Notes: generated by a model not told the origin, from the letters alone. Numbered from the stretch's first letter, positions 22,241-34,989 are shown. The stretch: 64,000 nt of DNA from Bagarius yarrelli (GCA_005784505.1 VCAZ01000030.1:1966501-2030500), one strand, 5' to 3'. Program-made: numbers and translations.

Positions 22241-23339
22241 GTGTGTGTTTACTTTTCCTTACCAAATGTTTTACTTTTCAACACTTAAAGGTATCATATG
22301 TGATTGTCTTCGGAAACATTTTATGTTCTGCTGGTTAAAAGTCTCTTTACATCCTGATAGAAATCATTAAATTGTCTAAATGTATTAACGTATTGATATA
22401 TTAATATATTCTATGGAAGGTGTAGGTCCAAGAAATGTTTGTCCAATCCAAATATTAGGTCCAAACATTATAATTGACTTTCCTACCCTCTTGTCAACAC
22501 AGGTACCTCTGTGTACCCTGTTAGCATGGACAGGATACGTTAACAGAGTGTTCACGTACTGTGTAAAAAAAAACCCAAACAAACATAAAAGTAAAAATCC
22601 GAATTAATATCGGTGTTGCGCTAGAGTCCATTACAGACGTCAACGGGTTTGAGAGATGATGTCGTGGGTGCAGTATTTCGTAATATGGTGTGATTTAATT
22701 TTGGTGTGTTTTGATAGTAACACATAGCTTATGTAGTTTGTGTAACTTTATGAATTAGCTCAACTACAGCAGCAGTGTGTAATCAGGTACTATTTTTATG
22801 TTTGGTATTTTACTGGGATGGGATGTACACTTTCACTGGTGTCAGGCTACAGTTAGCATTTTCTTAATGCATGTTTCAGTTTTAACTATTTTTGTGTAGT
22901 CCTTCCAGGAAAAAAAACTTATAAGAAAGCAAAAGATTAGTATGTCACATAATGATGCAGATGGCATATCTTACAGAAGCTAGGAACATCTTACTATTCA
23001 GAGATATTTTAAAGACAAAATTTCTTTTTTTTTTTATATATATAAATTTAGCAATTTAAAAACTGCTAGGCTATGTAAAACATTATTTTTTTTGTTTCTT
23101 AATAACACTGTATAGGATGTAGTCTGCAGATTCATGGCCCTCAAATTTCCCCAACATGTGTTGTAAACCCTATCGAGGTGATCATGATTATATGTTTGTG
23201 CTTTTAAGGTATTAGGGTAAAAATATATCATCCATAGTGAAGACCTTGTTAAATAGAAACCACATTGCTCTGCTGAGTATATCCCCAATATTAAGCACTG
23301 CCAGCATATACTGTTAACCAAAATAATTTATTTAAACCT
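22241..23339. other. non-coding stretch
   Basis: Open frames on opposite strands at 22385-22607 overlap each other and have no recognisable product. A poly-T run followed by TATATA lies at 23024-23043. No repeat family recognised. Confidence 0.4.
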
Positions 23340-23560
23340 ACAGCCTGGCTTACTGTTTGGCTGTCCAACAGCCACTCAGCAGCAGACAGAGGAATCGCTT
23401 TTCCGAGAGTTTAGAGGATATCCGGCAAGAGATGTGATTTCTGTGAAAGTGCTTTTGTCAAGGGAATGTTCGAAATCAGAGATTAGAGACACTCTGACTT
23501 CCTCGTTTCCCATAACCCTTTCCCCTTCGAACCCTACCCCCACCAAGCACTACCACAAAT
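23340..23560. promoter_or_regulatory. candidate conserved non-coding element, weak
   Basis: Repeat-free balanced block (GAATCGCTTTTCCGAGAG, TATCCGGCAAGAGATGTG, AAGTGCTTTTGTCAAGG). It is flanked by AT-rich DNA. The call rests on composition only. Confidence 0.2.
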
Positions 23561-23875
23561 ATCTAGACTAGAGTAACTTTATAACTGTCAAATCTTATCA
23601 CTGAAGCCTCACTGTCTGTCAATTAAACCTGGGAATTGATTCTACTAGACCTAATGGATAAAATATTTTAAAGAGGACTCACGCATCCTACCTCAACAGC
23701 ATCTTTAACTAAAAAACAATGCCTTAACAGGCCACCTCTATGTAGCCTAACTTCATCCTAATAATCTGAATGACCTCCTTCCTGTACGCTCAGCCTGAGC
23801 AGAATAAGAAATGAATCGGGTTGATCCAAGTGGAACCAATCCATTAGCTTACTGCTGATTTTTAAACCTCAGCAG
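23561..23875. other. non-coding stretch
   Basis: No gene or recognised repeat; ordinary mixed sequence leading into a trinucleotide microsatellite. Confidence 0.4.
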
Positions 23876-23932
23876 AATAATAATAATAATAGTTATTATT
23901 TTTATAACTATATTATTATTATTATTATTATA
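23876..23932. repeat. (TAA)n/(ATT)n self-complementary microsatellite
   Basis: TAA units on the left are followed by a short spacer and then ATT units, so the two arms can pair. It directly abuts a family-B SINE, as microsatellites often do at SINE ends. Confidence 0.85.
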
Positions 23933-23935
23933 TTA

Positions 23936-24055
23936 ATAGGGTTACGGGCCTTGTTTAGGGCCCCAGCAGTGGCAGATTGGTGGTGCTGGGAATTGACCAC
24001 ATGATTTTCCAGTCAGCAGTCTAACACCTTAACTACTGAGCTACCATTTAAGCTA
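23936..24055 (-). repeat. tRNA-derived SINE, family B, truncated
   Basis: Contains the family blocks gggttacgggccttgtttag, ccccagcagtggcagattgg, a degraded B-box region (gggaattgacca) and the reverse-complement head caccttaactactgagctac. The tail third with the cagagcgacttacatt motif is missing and is replaced by the microsatellite. Confidence 0.75.
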
Positions 24056-25737
24056 CCACAGTGTTAGACATTGTCAACTGAATAAGCAAAATGTTCTGTT
24101 ATAAAATGTGTTGGAATGCTAACTGGTAGCCATACTAAATCAGAGCCTCTGATTTACTAAAATCGTAAATAACACACACTTCAATTTGTGTGCGCCAGGG
24201 GATATTGAGTGTATTGTTGCTTGAAATCATTGTGTGAATGACACTGCGTGCAGCGCAGGGTTATAAAACAATATGCAAATTGGGTTTCTGCTTATGCATT
24301 TGGGTTTGTAATAGCTCAAAAAGAGTCAAATTGAAAATAAGCCCGGCCACACGCACATAAATGTGTGTCCAGTATAACACTGATTACAGGGTGTGAGTAG
24401 AGCCAGAAACACTGTACAAAAACCATGTATGAATGCAAAATTACTTTTGCTTATCAATTGAAATAAAACCCTTTTCTATTTAAATGTTCATGCAGGTGAA
24501 TGTCTAATAGGAAAACAACAACGGAAATATATGATGTTTATACGGAATGATTTTTAAATATAATTTTGCCATTTCATTCTAATTTGTGCAATTACTGTTT
24601 CCTGGGGAACTTTAACTTGTAGTAAATTTCATAGACGATGTTTGATTAATTGATTTGCATATGGTTAATTTGGGCAATCACAAAAAAGTAGATTTTTTTT
24701 TTTTTAGCTCATTTGAAAGATGCAGCCTTTTGTTCTATTCACAATTAGTAAATCAGCTTTCATTTTTTATACAGAATTCGACCCCTGTGCTAGCTAACTC
24801 ATCTGTTTCTCAGTGCATAACAACTTACACGCTCTATAATAAAGGCTGTATTATACTGAGAAAATCTTTAGTTTAATTGTTATTTAGTTTAACTGTAATT
24901 CTCTAAACAGACAAATTAGACAAGTTATAATCTAGTAAACAAGACAGAATAGAATGTTCTTCAGGCACTATTAGAAGCAAACATCTGTATATAATAACTG
25001 TAAATGATGCAGTATTATACTTTCCCATCACTGGGACTACAGGGCTTAAACATGTTGAGTGTGAAGCTTCAATGTGTCGTTCCTCATCTAAAATCAGTGC
25101 TTGTGTATACTAATGCTCTTGTTAGTGTATGCATAAAAATCTACACTCAACAAGTTAGTGTAAAATCTTTTAGGAAGTATTACATTTAGACTAAATCTGG
25201 AGTGGGGTTTTGGAGTGGGACTAGAGCCGCTGGCTTAACGTCTGATGCATAAGGCACACTCAGCTCTACAGGATTTCCGAAAGACGTGTGAGTTGCGTGG
25301 TTTAATGGTCCGCTTGAAAACAACCCAAAGCCGTCTGTTCAAGGTAAGAAATAAGCTGTTGTGTTTACAATAGTGCCAATGAGCATTAATTAAGACTGAT
25401 TAAATGCTGGATTCCTAATTTTTTTTTCTTCTCTATACCGGTCTGTTATTCTAGGAACATTTTTATGCCCCTAAACGTAACATGGCACAAAATGAAACAT
25501 CATTAGTTGCTTTACTTGTCAGTTATACGTCCTCTGAGGCCTTAGCCATTCAAAGCAGACAAGTTTCCCAGATCTTCTGCCATCAGTCTAAATGTCTGGC
25601 TATGAGACTAGAATCAAACAAACACACATAAATGTGATGTCATGTATCTGTATACTGTATATTTTGCCATATATAATGCAGTATATTAACTGGTAAAAAG
25701 TAAATGTTGGATTAAGCATTTACTTGTTTATATCAGG

Positions 25738-25740
<3 letters not shown>
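24056..25740. other. non-coding stretch
   Basis: About 1.7 kb without a gene. A patch at 25195-25350 is less AT-rich and may be a regulatory element. Open frames at 24655-24876 and 25004-25189 have no family signature. Confidence 0.45.

Positions 25741-25773
<33 letters not shown>
25741..25773. repeat. (GT)n microsatellite
   Basis: About 16 uninterrupted GT units. Confidence 0.95.
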
Positions 25774-25776
<3 letters not shown>

Positions 25777-26749
25777 TTGTCTATCTGAAGACCTTACATG
25801 GCACTCTGATAAACCCAAGCTGGAGCTGCTTGTCATTGCTGGCTCCTTTTCAGTCAGCTAGTCAACATGACAGCTGTGTTTATAGCAGAAGAAGCTTTCT
25901 AGGAACTGACAGGAAATAGGAGGAGAAGAAGAACAGGACATTGGCAGAAATGGATACAACACAGGATTAAACACAGCCGAAGGAAAACATCGAGAGGAAA
26001 AAACAAGGGCTGTGAGGAAAAGTGATGGAACTGACGCTGGTGATCTGTGCGGCAAAGTCATTGTGAGCATGCTGATGATGACTGCTTTCCTTCAGGCAAT
26101 GAAGGTCCATTACAGCCCTCATTTAGCCATGCAACAAAACTTAATGAGTGGCCCTAAACCTTTATTGATGAGCTGTTGACATTTAAGATAGGACACCCAT
26201 CAGTGTCTCTGCCAAAGGTCTCTGAAACTTCTAAAACTTTATGCCCTTACTAGCTGATCACCATTCTACTTATTCTGAAGCGTAGAAACTGAAGAGTATG
26301 TCTGTGGTCTGTGACATGTGCCATGTCACTGTGTACAGAGTCCAGACAGTGTGCTATCAAAACAGCATCTACTGTATAAACCCCTGGCTAATAAAAAGTT
26401 TCCCTCAGGAGCACTGCCAAGATCGTGATCAATCCTAATATACCTGCATATTATTTCTTAAGTGTATTCTGAATCTTTTCAGATGTGCAATTCATATCCT
26501 GAGGACAAATAATAGTGACTCTCCTTCCTAAAAAAAAGTACTTGCATTAAACACTTGGCTTAGGCAATATCCAAATTTAACACTGAATCTTGAAACTCCA
26601 AAGTTCCAAGCAATGCGTAAATAAACTTGCAAATTTCAAGGTTTTTTGAAGTGTGTATGAGAAAAGAGGGTAAAAATGCTCAAGTGGAAGCTTGTAAAAC
26701 AAATGAGTTGTGTCATTTCCTCTGGCGACTCTTCTCTGTGGGAAAAAAG
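25774..26749. other. non-coding stretch
   Basis: Mixed composition with a purine-rich patch (25905-26005, GAAGAAG- and GAGGAAAA-type). No gene recognised; the minus-strand frame at 25858-26070 is the pyrimidine-rich complement of that patch. Confidence 0.45.
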
Positions 26750-27010
26750 AAATGAGCCGGCATCAACGATGAATTGTGACGTACCTTATTTCCTGGGGCC
26801 TTGCAGCGAGAGTCGATAAAAAGGAATAGGCTTGGAATGACCTACCATCGGCCGTAATTGACCTATTTTGCATACTCCATGGAACATTTTGTGCCTCACA
26901 GAACAGCCGTTTTATTTGCCCAGTTATTTATTGGCCAGCAACATGCAGCTAATGTCCAACCAGGGATTTCGCTGGAGTGTGGGTATAGATTATGATGATT
27001 GCCACTTATT
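26750..27010. promoter_or_regulatory. candidate conserved non-coding element
   Basis: Repeat-free block with GAATTGTGACGTACC (CRE-like) near 26770, CTTGGAATGACC, GGCCGTAATTGACC, GCATACTCCATGG and TTTTATTTGCCCAGTTATTTATTGG. The plus-strand frame of 123 codons at 26868-27239 crosses it, but its translation shows no domain that I know and it has no upstream gene context. Confidence 0.3.
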
Positions 27011-27299
27011 AGCATCAGGCAGCATGTGTGTTGATAGGTTTTGTGAACGAGTAAGGGAGTGTTTGTTTGTGTCAATCGACTTTGAACTTGAAGGATACAT
27101 CACACAGCTGCCACATGTGTACTGGTATAAAGAGACAAACAAAGAGTGGTATATTCAAAGAGAAGAACATTATTATGCTGTAAGAGATGTTTTACTGGGA
27201 TGCTTTTTTTGTTTATGTGTCCTCTTAATATGGACATGAGTCACTGTAAATGAATAGAAACTTTGAATTATCATGTTCATCCTACGATGAATTCTTTTC
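27011..27299. other. non-coding stretch
   Basis: Tail of an unrecognised open frame; no other feature seen. Confidence 0.35.
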
Positions 27300-27545
27300 T
27301 TTTTCAAGATGACGACTTTAATGTCTCTTTAATGAATATAAAAAGGATGCAAATCATATGCTATAACCTTCACAGTCACCAGATATCAATTTGCTGAACA
27401 CCTATGGAGGATTTTAGACTGATATGTTAGATAGCCGAGGGTGGAAAATAAGATAAAATAAATACCCCAAAATATAATTTGGAAGAACAGCATGAACTCC
27501 AATACATGAATAGAGACTTGTTAAAGTAAGTTTAAACTGTTTTGA
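27300..27545 (+). pseudogene. decayed Tc1-type transposon fragment, C-terminal part
   Basis: Matches, in order, the end of a Tc1-like coding region: aaatcatatgctataacctt, cacagtcaccagatatcaat (the S-P-D-L-N block), gaacacctatggaggatttt (the E-H-L-W block that carries the third catalytic residue), then atttggaagaacagcatgaa and acatgaatagagacttgtta. Frames are broken and no terminal repeat is present. The sequence differs from the copies at 3.2 and 11.4 kb, so this is a separate family. Confidence 0.6.
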
Positions 27546-28499
27546 TGACTCACCATACTAAGAAACAATGTTGATTCTTTCCCCTGTGTGTATTTTCCTA
27601 TAATGGGTGTGAGTTAATGATTGGTGAGGTAATGATCGAATGTGTTTTAGCAGAGTATTTGTTCAATTCTGTTTCTGATTGCTCTCCTTACCTGAGCTAG
27701 AAATATTTAGTGAGACTGCATGAAGTGCTACTTAGTCTTTAGTCTTATTTAGACCACAGGCATTAGAGCTTAACCAATAAACGATTACGTACTCTACTGT
27801 AAACTATCCTTTAGTCCATGACGTCTGCATAGTTGTTGTTAATTTTGATATTCATTATGATATAACGGTAATGCCAGACCTTATTTTGGACTTAATACAC
27901 AACCAACACACAGCTTTACTAACAGGTTACACTAGAGTTTCAGGACCTAGGACAGCGACAAGAAAAAACCAATAATGTAGCCAAAGGAAGGCAGACCCAT
28001 GCCATTAATCTGTAGCTTTGGTTCTAGTTCCAGCATTAACAGCATTTATTGTCGAACTTTATATTATTATATTATATTATATTATATATATATTATATCT
28101 TTACTTAACTTTGTATTGCCTATTTTTATATAGTTGTCCTGGCCATGTAAGATCTGTTAACTGCATGAAATCAAGATAACATGCAATAATCGTCTTTTTT
28201 TCACTAGATGGAAAGGATGACATTACTCCTTTTCCTGTCAATTTGAGTGCATCTTCTGTATACAGAAGAGGGAAGTATTGTCTCCTCCTGATATGTTTGG
28301 CTGCCTTGTGATGTAATGTGCAACAGTTGTAGGAGAAGCATTATTAAAGTAAAGGTTAAAACTATTTCAACTATGTTTATAGTGTCAAATGCCCTTAAGT
28401 CTAAATGCCCTTCTTTATGTTTAACAGGCTTATAAGAAATTGAAACCAAGATAAAGTCTAATCTTGCTCGCATTTAATGTGATTTAGTTACCAAGTAAA
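27546..28499. other. AT-rich non-coding stretch
   Basis: Contains a TTATA-type pentanucleotide low-complexity run at about 28058-28098. The minus-strand frame at 28204-28473 has no known family. No gene recognised. Confidence 0.45.
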
Positions 28500-28960
28500 T
28501 TCAAGGAAAAAATTACGTGACATGAGAGGGCATGTGACTGTACTTAGAATAAGCCAATCATTTGCATGTTCAAATGTAATTATCATACAGCTATCATCTT
28601 TTAACTGTCAAGGACATGATAACAAATCATGTACATTGTCAATGAAGTGATCAGGAAAGGAGTTCAAGAGAGCTTTAACATCATCAGATGTACCATGAAA
28701 AACCATAAAGATTATCAGCAGCAAGTTTAGAAAATGAAGCATCACCCAATTTGAGTTAGAGGGTATGAATACTTGTGCAACCAGGTTATAATAGTTGTTG
28801 ATTTTTCCTTGCATCATACTTTTATTTGATTGTCTATTTCTAATAGTAAGTAGTTTTTTAAACGTGGAAAAAAGCTGGTACGTTTTATACCTCAAGTATT
28901 ACCCCTTGTTTATATTTGCATATAACAACATAAATAAAGTATGTTTCTAAAATCCTAAAA
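28500..28960 (+). repeat. possible Tc1-like relic or unclassified repeat
   Basis: The stretch gagggtatgaatacttgtgcaaccaggtt (28759-28787) and the following tattaccccttgtttatatttgcatat (28898-28923) look like the 3' non-coding end of fish Tc1-type elements, which often carry 'gtatgaatacttttgcaacc'. No transposase block or terminal repeat was found, so the call is tentative. Confidence 0.3.
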
Positions 28961-29279
28961 GTGTTCTATCTAGCCTCTTTTTCTCGAGGCAAGCGACTTA
29001 CCACGCTAGACGAGTGAATAACTGTAGGTTACACATAGTGCTAATCTGTTACGTGTGTTTGAGATATGATGTGTGTGTTGGGGCAGGTGGGTTTCCTATA
29101 TTGCTTTATCTCTTGTGCAATAAGAGTTAAGCTAAAGGCCTCAGCAGGCAGTAAATGGTCCCTGTAGGTGCTGTGTGGAGATAAATCTGAAAGGGTACAA
29201 GCAGGCATGGTGTACTGGGCTTGGGTAATGGTGTGGGAAAGAGTGCCAAACAAACCCCTGCACCAGCCAGGTTAATAGT
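28961..29279. other. non-coding stretch
   Basis: Nothing recognised. The minus-strand frame at 29041-29253 has no family signature. Confidence 0.35.
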
Positions 29280-29620
29280 GCTCTCTATCCCGGTTCTCAT
29301 TCTGTCTTTCTCTGACTTTCACAGCAGCTGCGCTTGTTTTTGACGCGTTCTGCGATTAAAGCTTTGGTCCAGCACAGGGCTAATTAGCCACGGCATGTAT
29401 TAATCATGGTGTTAGCAGCAGTGGCCTAAGGTGAAGATGCACAGGTCCTCGACCCTCTTTTCCCTGATAGGCTGGTTTGTCTGTGTTCACCACGTCGCAG
29501 GCATTAACCTTCGCTTGCTCAACTCGTTTTTCTTTGATGGCTGCCACTGTGCCGTCTGGCCTTCTCAAAGCTTTGGTGCTCATAAGACGTGCTAATCACC
29601 ATTAGCAACTTAGGGAATCT
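29280..29620. promoter_or_regulatory. candidate conserved non-coding element
   Basis: Balanced, repeat-free block with GACGCGTTCTGCGATTAAAGC, GGGCTAATTAGCCACGG at about 29377-29393 (a palindromic GGCTAATTAGCC core), CATGTATTAATCATGG and GTGCTAATCACCATTAGC near 29590. Several homeodomain-type sites in a short span make this one of the better candidates. No alignment. Confidence 0.4.
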
Positions 29621-32072
29621 GACAAAAAAACAAACATACTGATATGTCGAAACATTTAACCAAAACTTCTAAAGCAGAAAAGTTACTCTTAACTTTAATA
29701 GTAATTATTCTTCACAACTTTCAGGCAAGGTTAAACCAGGAAACACCCCTGTAGAATCTTCCTACTCGGAGGACGTGATTGAGTTACAAACAAAAGCCAG
29801 AATTTTAATTCAAAATAGATTAAGGTGGAATTTTGGTCATTTGTCTTTGTGCCTTCCAAAAGTAAGCAATTTGTTTGGTTACTATGGAAACTAAAATCCA
29901 ACATCTTCTATAACAAATCTAGACATAAATCTAATCTAGGAAATACAAAACTCTTATTTAAAACTTTAGCAACATTGACACAGACAGTCTTTATTTTCCA
30001 ACATTCCAATGTCTGCAAAATGGCTTCCATCTCTTCTGCCCATGTGATATCTCTAATAAAACAAGCCTGCATTTTCTATTGTCATCGCATGGGCACATAT
30101 CCCTACCCATCTGCCACCCCAAAAAGTTCCACATTCAGCCAACATACAGCCTTCCGTAACATTTTTATTTAATTATCATCATGAATAAATATTCATATCG
30201 CTTTTCGTGATTCAAACCTGAAATGGCTAGCACTCCTGCATCATTCATGAGTAAGGAGCAAAGGGGCGTGGTCCTTGCAGTAATAGTGTCAGAGTGGAAG
30301 TTGTAAATCTGCTGTAATTCCACAATAAAATCAATCATGCATATAGATCTATACTTATACAGTTGTAATGTACGCAGCAGTTGTGTTTCCCTTAACCTGG
30401 TGGATCTACTTAATTAATTAATGTCTGTTAGTGGTGGGTTTACTGTTGGGAGATCCTTGGTTCTCAGTTGTGCCATGTAATCTGATGTTGATATTTGCAG
30501 TTACCGGCAAGTGCAAATACTATCCTGCAAAACTGATATTTATGTGTTAGCAGAATGTCATGGAGTGTTTCTTAAACTTAGTTATTTTGTTGTTTTTATT
30601 CCAGCTCTAATGGTATTAGTAGGTGAAATAAGCTGTTGTAATGAAGTAACTAGGCTATATGATCAAAAGTATAGTATAGAAAACACATAACCATCATCTT
30701 TTTCTAAATTCAAACACCTATTCTATGCTGCCCTTATTTGTTTGTGATGACTTTTCTCTGGATTTTGTAAGCTACAAGAGCATTAATGAGGTCAGACAAT
30801 AATTGGTATCCCAAATGGGGTTCAGTTAAAGTTCTGTTGCAGGCCACTCAAGCCTTTTTTAAACCAATCTTATTTTGTTATGCTGGACTCATGTTGGACT
30901 CTAAAAAGACTCAGACTCCCTGAAGTGTTCTTATAAAGTGAAATCTTTAAACTGCAACTTACAAGGAGAGTTTAGATAAGTGTGTGCGTTCAACTTTGTG
31001 ACAAACAGATATGTCCACAACTGTTTAATGCTATAAGGTCTTTGTTATCAAATTATTTCCAAAAACAGAATGTTGAAAACATCTTAATATTCTTTAAAAA
31101 AAAAAAAACTATCATGACACAACTGGCCAATGTCATATCCTGACAGTGTTAGACTAATTGGTCTGTCATCAGCAAGTGTTTGCTGGAGCTTAATTAAGTC
31201 TTGTTCATGTTTATGGTTCTGCTTGAGAAGAATGGCAGCCATGGCCTTTTGCCTCTGCCTGTTGCCTGTAGTGTTTTTAGGGAGTTTAGCTACACTAATC
31301 CAACAGGATTTATAAAGCTTTACTCCAAACATGTTTTGCATTCTCTTGTCTCTCCAGTGCCTGACTTGATACTTCAATTTAATCCTGTTTATTTCTATCT
31401 CTTGTTTCGATGTAGTAAATGCCTTATTACTCATAATGGCCATGTGGATGGGCCAAGAATACCAACATTTACATACAGATTTACTATTCTTCTCTCTCTG
31501 TCCAGTTATATGTTAGTTTTCATAACCTAGGTAAAGGTGAGATGTTGTACCATGGAAGCATTTTACAACCACATGCTCAATTTAACCTTTGTTTTTTTTT
31601 ATATCAGAATTCCTCTGGGAATAATACTTTTATTTGTAAAAATTGATTTTGTTGCTGTTTGCACTTCACAATAGGAGTATGGTACTCATATGATGACTAA
31701 ATATGTAGATTACTGCTTAGAATCTGCACAAACTTTTAGAAAAATATCTAATACATTTTTTGGCAGTGTTTAAGTGTTTGGCACTATTATGTTCATACCC
31801 TGATTAAAAAAAACAGCATTACATTAATACAGTAATTTAAAATAATTATTTAAACAACAAAACAAAATGGTGTTCTTTCTATAGCAGCTAAAATGTTGAT
31901 TTTACTTTAATACTATTTTACCCTGAGGTGTATAGTTTTTTTTATAGATAAATGTCTTTCCTAAAAGTTAATAACCATAGAATAACCATTTAGGATATAA
32001 CCATTTAGTAAAATGTTGAAGTGTGTAATATTTATTGTACTTAAGTATGAACGTTTTTTTTTTTTTTTATAA
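29621..32072. other. AT-rich non-coding stretch with one unusual open frame
   Basis: About 2.4 kb. The minus-strand frame 31084-31443 (119 codons) is rich in Lys, Gln and Arg (for example N-R-Q-R-Q-K-A-M-A-A-I-L-L-K-Q-N-H-K-H-E) and could form a helix. It ends through a poly-A/T run as F-F-F-F and matches no protein that I know. The opposite strand is open too (31130-31530). I do not call it a gene. Nothing else is recognised. Confidence 0.4.
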
Positions 32073-32100
32073 AGTATTGAAGTATTGAAGTATTGAAGTA
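32073..32100. repeat. 8-bp tandem repeat
   Basis: AGTATTGA repeated about 3.5 times, directly after a poly-T run. Confidence 0.9.
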
Positions 32101-32222
32101 ATATACAAAACATGCAAAATAGAAAAGGAACAAAAATGTAAAAAAAAACTGTTTCACATACAGTTTTAGCAACTTTAACTTTTCTCTTTTAATTTAAGCC
32201 AATTTTTTATGTATATAATAAT

Positions 32223-32270
32223 AAGAAGAAGAAGAAGAAGAAAAAGAGGAAGAAGAAGAAGAAGAGGAAG
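32223..32270. repeat. (GAA)n-type purine microsatellite
   Basis: Interrupted AAG/GAA units with a few GAG changes, all purine on the plus strand for about 48 bp. Such tracts can form triplex DNA. Confidence 0.9.
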
Positions 32271-33929
32271 ATATACTAAAAAAAAAACAGTTTATTTTGT
32301 ATATAGAGAGATTATATTCTGTTTATATAAATAAATTAGGTACAATTAAACTATTACAAGCAAACATTTTATCTGCTATTTATGAGTCCATTATAAAATA
32401 TACATAAGTAACAAATGAAATTTACTTTCTAGCCTAAAATGACTGGGCTTGATTGGATACACCAAATAATTAGGTATACATTTAATTTTAGGAAATGTAA
32501 GTTCATGTAAAAGTTATCAGATTTTTAAAAACACAAGTGAAGTTCAAATTCTCCTCAAAAGTACATAAGTACTGTAAAGAAGTATCATTATTATTTACCC
32601 AGGTATTTCTTATAAATGCTTTTTTAACTTTCCGGAAATGTGCTATAATGCCACCTCCAACTTTTCAGAGAAGAAACTGAATGTACACTTTTCAATTTGA
32701 CTTCTTGTAGGGCAGCTTGATTGGGCTTAAGGCTGGGTCACTAGACAGGCCATTTTTATAACATACAACAATGCCCCCTTCCACTTCAGATATTCTCTGG
32801 ACAGCTGTACACTGTGTTTAAATCAAGCATTTACAATATTGAGCTTTTCGAAAATTTCCTATTTAAAAAAAAAAAAAAAGTCTCGGAATGTTGCATTTAT
32901 CCTTACCATTTTTTCATATTTTTCCTTTTACTGTTTTGTTATTTAATTTAATAAATATCACAGCAATCTATTTTTGGAAACATCACCAAAAATGTACGAT
33001 ATAAATACAACGCTAAATAGAAAACTGCTACAATTTACTCCTAAACTTTTATAGTTCCCTAACCTCAGCTTTATCACCCCAGTAACTGGCAACAATCAAA
33101 TACCATGAGAATCGTTCTGAAAGGCTTTCTACTACATGTAGTATTAAAGTAAGCTGGAGAATTCTTTTGGATAACATCCAGGATTAACCCAAAACTGAGA
33201 AGTTTTTGATTATTGCGAAGGATCATTAAATTAAGAAAGAATATGAATGTTGATATTTCATTGTGAGTGACATTCAGACCAGCCACATATAAGGCACTCA
33301 TATGAATTTGGTCAGAATTTGTAACTTATATGAATGTTATATCCGTTTTTCCGATTATCTAAACGCCTTATTTATATAATCTAGTCTAAATTTAAGCAGA
33401 AACTAAAATGTTCTCTGCCATAATAGTTTGTGACATATTGAACGATGTGATATGTAGCAGTTCTAGCCTGTAAAAATGTTTTAAGGCTCTGAATGAGGTA
33501 AGACATAAATTTTGCTTAGTCTACAATTAACTCTAAATGCAAAAGCAAAGAATCGGTTGAATGTTCGCACTGCTTGGATGATGTACTAGCTTCTCTCGCT
33601 GGAGGGATCTTAAATTAATATATCGCTCAAAGTAACGTCCAAAGTAACAATCAATCAATTAACTGTAAACAAAGGAATAACTGATGAGGCAATACTTCAC
33701 TCGTACGTCACTCACTATTACCTCCACCAAATAAAGCAAAAAACAGTGATGACAAAATGGATTGGAACGAGACAGAGAGACAGAGACAGAGACTACGACA
33801 ACAAGGCAGTAATGCAATTCAGCCTTATCTGCCAGGAGACTCTAAACGATTGCTTGTTTCAAATAAACAGATTGAGTGTATCATACATTCTTGGCATAGA
33901 TTGAAATAAATGTTTTAAATCAGATTTTT
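32271..33929. other. AT-rich non-coding stretch
   Basis: No gene recognised. A short GACAGAGA-type run lies at 33772-33792. The minus-strand frame at 33074-33301 has no family signature. Confidence 0.45.
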
Positions 33930-34160
33930 TTTTTGGTTTGTTTTCAAAAAAAGTAATTTCTTTCCTGGTCTCTTTATCAGAAAGCAGCTGCCTCTCATAA
34001 ATTCTCCTGTGAGAGTGCATAAATCTCCCTTACTGATAACGTCAACAGGGAGACCGAGAGAAGACGCAGTTAAGATTCTTGTACAACCTTTGTGTAAATT
34101 GCTGCATTTGAGCCTTTTTGATGTGAAATATTCATTGAGAAAAGAAAGATGTCATAAAAT
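33930..34160. promoter_or_regulatory. candidate conserved non-coding element
   Basis: Repeat-free block with TCTCTTTATCAGAAAGCAGCTGCC (GATA-type plus CAGCTG E-box) near 33970, TCATAAATTCTCCTGTGAG, CTTACTGATAACGTCAAC and TGTGAAATATTCATTGAG. The call rests on composition and motif density only. Confidence 0.3.
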
Positions 34161-34610
34161 GTGCAGTGTATCGGTTAAAAAGTAAAAATAGAGCAGCCCT
34201 AAAGCAGTCAAGTTATTGATGTGTGTGTATGTGTGTAAACCTGTTTATGTGTCTGTATCATGTGTCATACATTCTGTATTAGTAGAATAAAGTGTACTTT
34301 GCGTTCCTTGGTACGTATATCTGGGCTGTGAGGGGTCTAGCTCCTGGGAGGGATTGGCATTACATGCTGTAGTGAGTGTGAAACAGCGCTTATGCGGAGC
34401 AGACAGATGCGAACACATGAACCGCACTTCTTTCCTGCAGAGACTCTACTGTTCTGCTTTTCTTTAGAGTGTCACCTCCCTAATGTTTTCATGTCCTGAT
34501 CATGTCTGAAGTCAGAAGTTTGAGACTTATGATACTTTTAAATTTAGTTTAATTTAATTACTGCACTGTAATTCTGTCTTAATAAATAATAGGAATAGAT
34601 ATAGATAGAT
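34161..34610. other. non-coding stretch
   Basis: TG-rich patch at 34218-34258 and ordinary sequence. The minus-strand frame at 34245-34427 is not recognised. Confidence 0.4.
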
Positions 34611-34615
34611 AAAGA

Positions 34616-34649
<34 letters not shown>

Positions 34650-34650
34650 G
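34611..34650. repeat. (GA)n microsatellite
   Basis: An imperfect AAAGAG start followed by about 12 perfect AG units, next to the tail of a family-A SINE. Confidence 0.95.
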
Positions 34651-34659
34651 ATGATTATT

Positions 34660-34878
34660 GTACATGTAAAGGTCTTTATTTGTCACATATCCTCTACAGC
34701 ATGGTGAAATTTGTTTCTTCACATATCCCATCTTAGAAAGTTGCGGTCAGAGCACAGTGTCAACTATGATACAGCGCCCCTGGAGCAGAAAGGGTTAAGG
34801 GTCTTGCTCAAGGACCCAACCCTTAAACCCAGATCTTCCTGGTCTTCCAATCAACAACTTAACATCTTAACCATCAGA
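34660..34878 (-). repeat. tRNA-derived SINE, family A
   Basis: The tail is at the left (aaggtctttatttgtcacat, agcatggtgaaatttgtttc). The core tatgatacagcgcccctgga is at about 34766-34785. The head at the right is truncated (acatcttaaccatcaga). The middle is shortened: the block around the B box follows the ggacccaaccc stretch directly, so part of the tRNA-related region is deleted. Confidence 0.8.
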
Positions 34879-34989
34879 TATTTAAAAAAAAACGGACATT
34901 TATATTTAATATCAAAATTACACACTCTGGACATTTAATATGGTTTCTTGACAATCACAGTGTCAGTATTTATTTAAGAATATAGCGGA

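Noticed and set aside
26868..27239. 123-codon plus-strand open frame
   Set aside because: No recognisable family; the region looks like a conserved non-coding block and the frame has no splice or promoter context.
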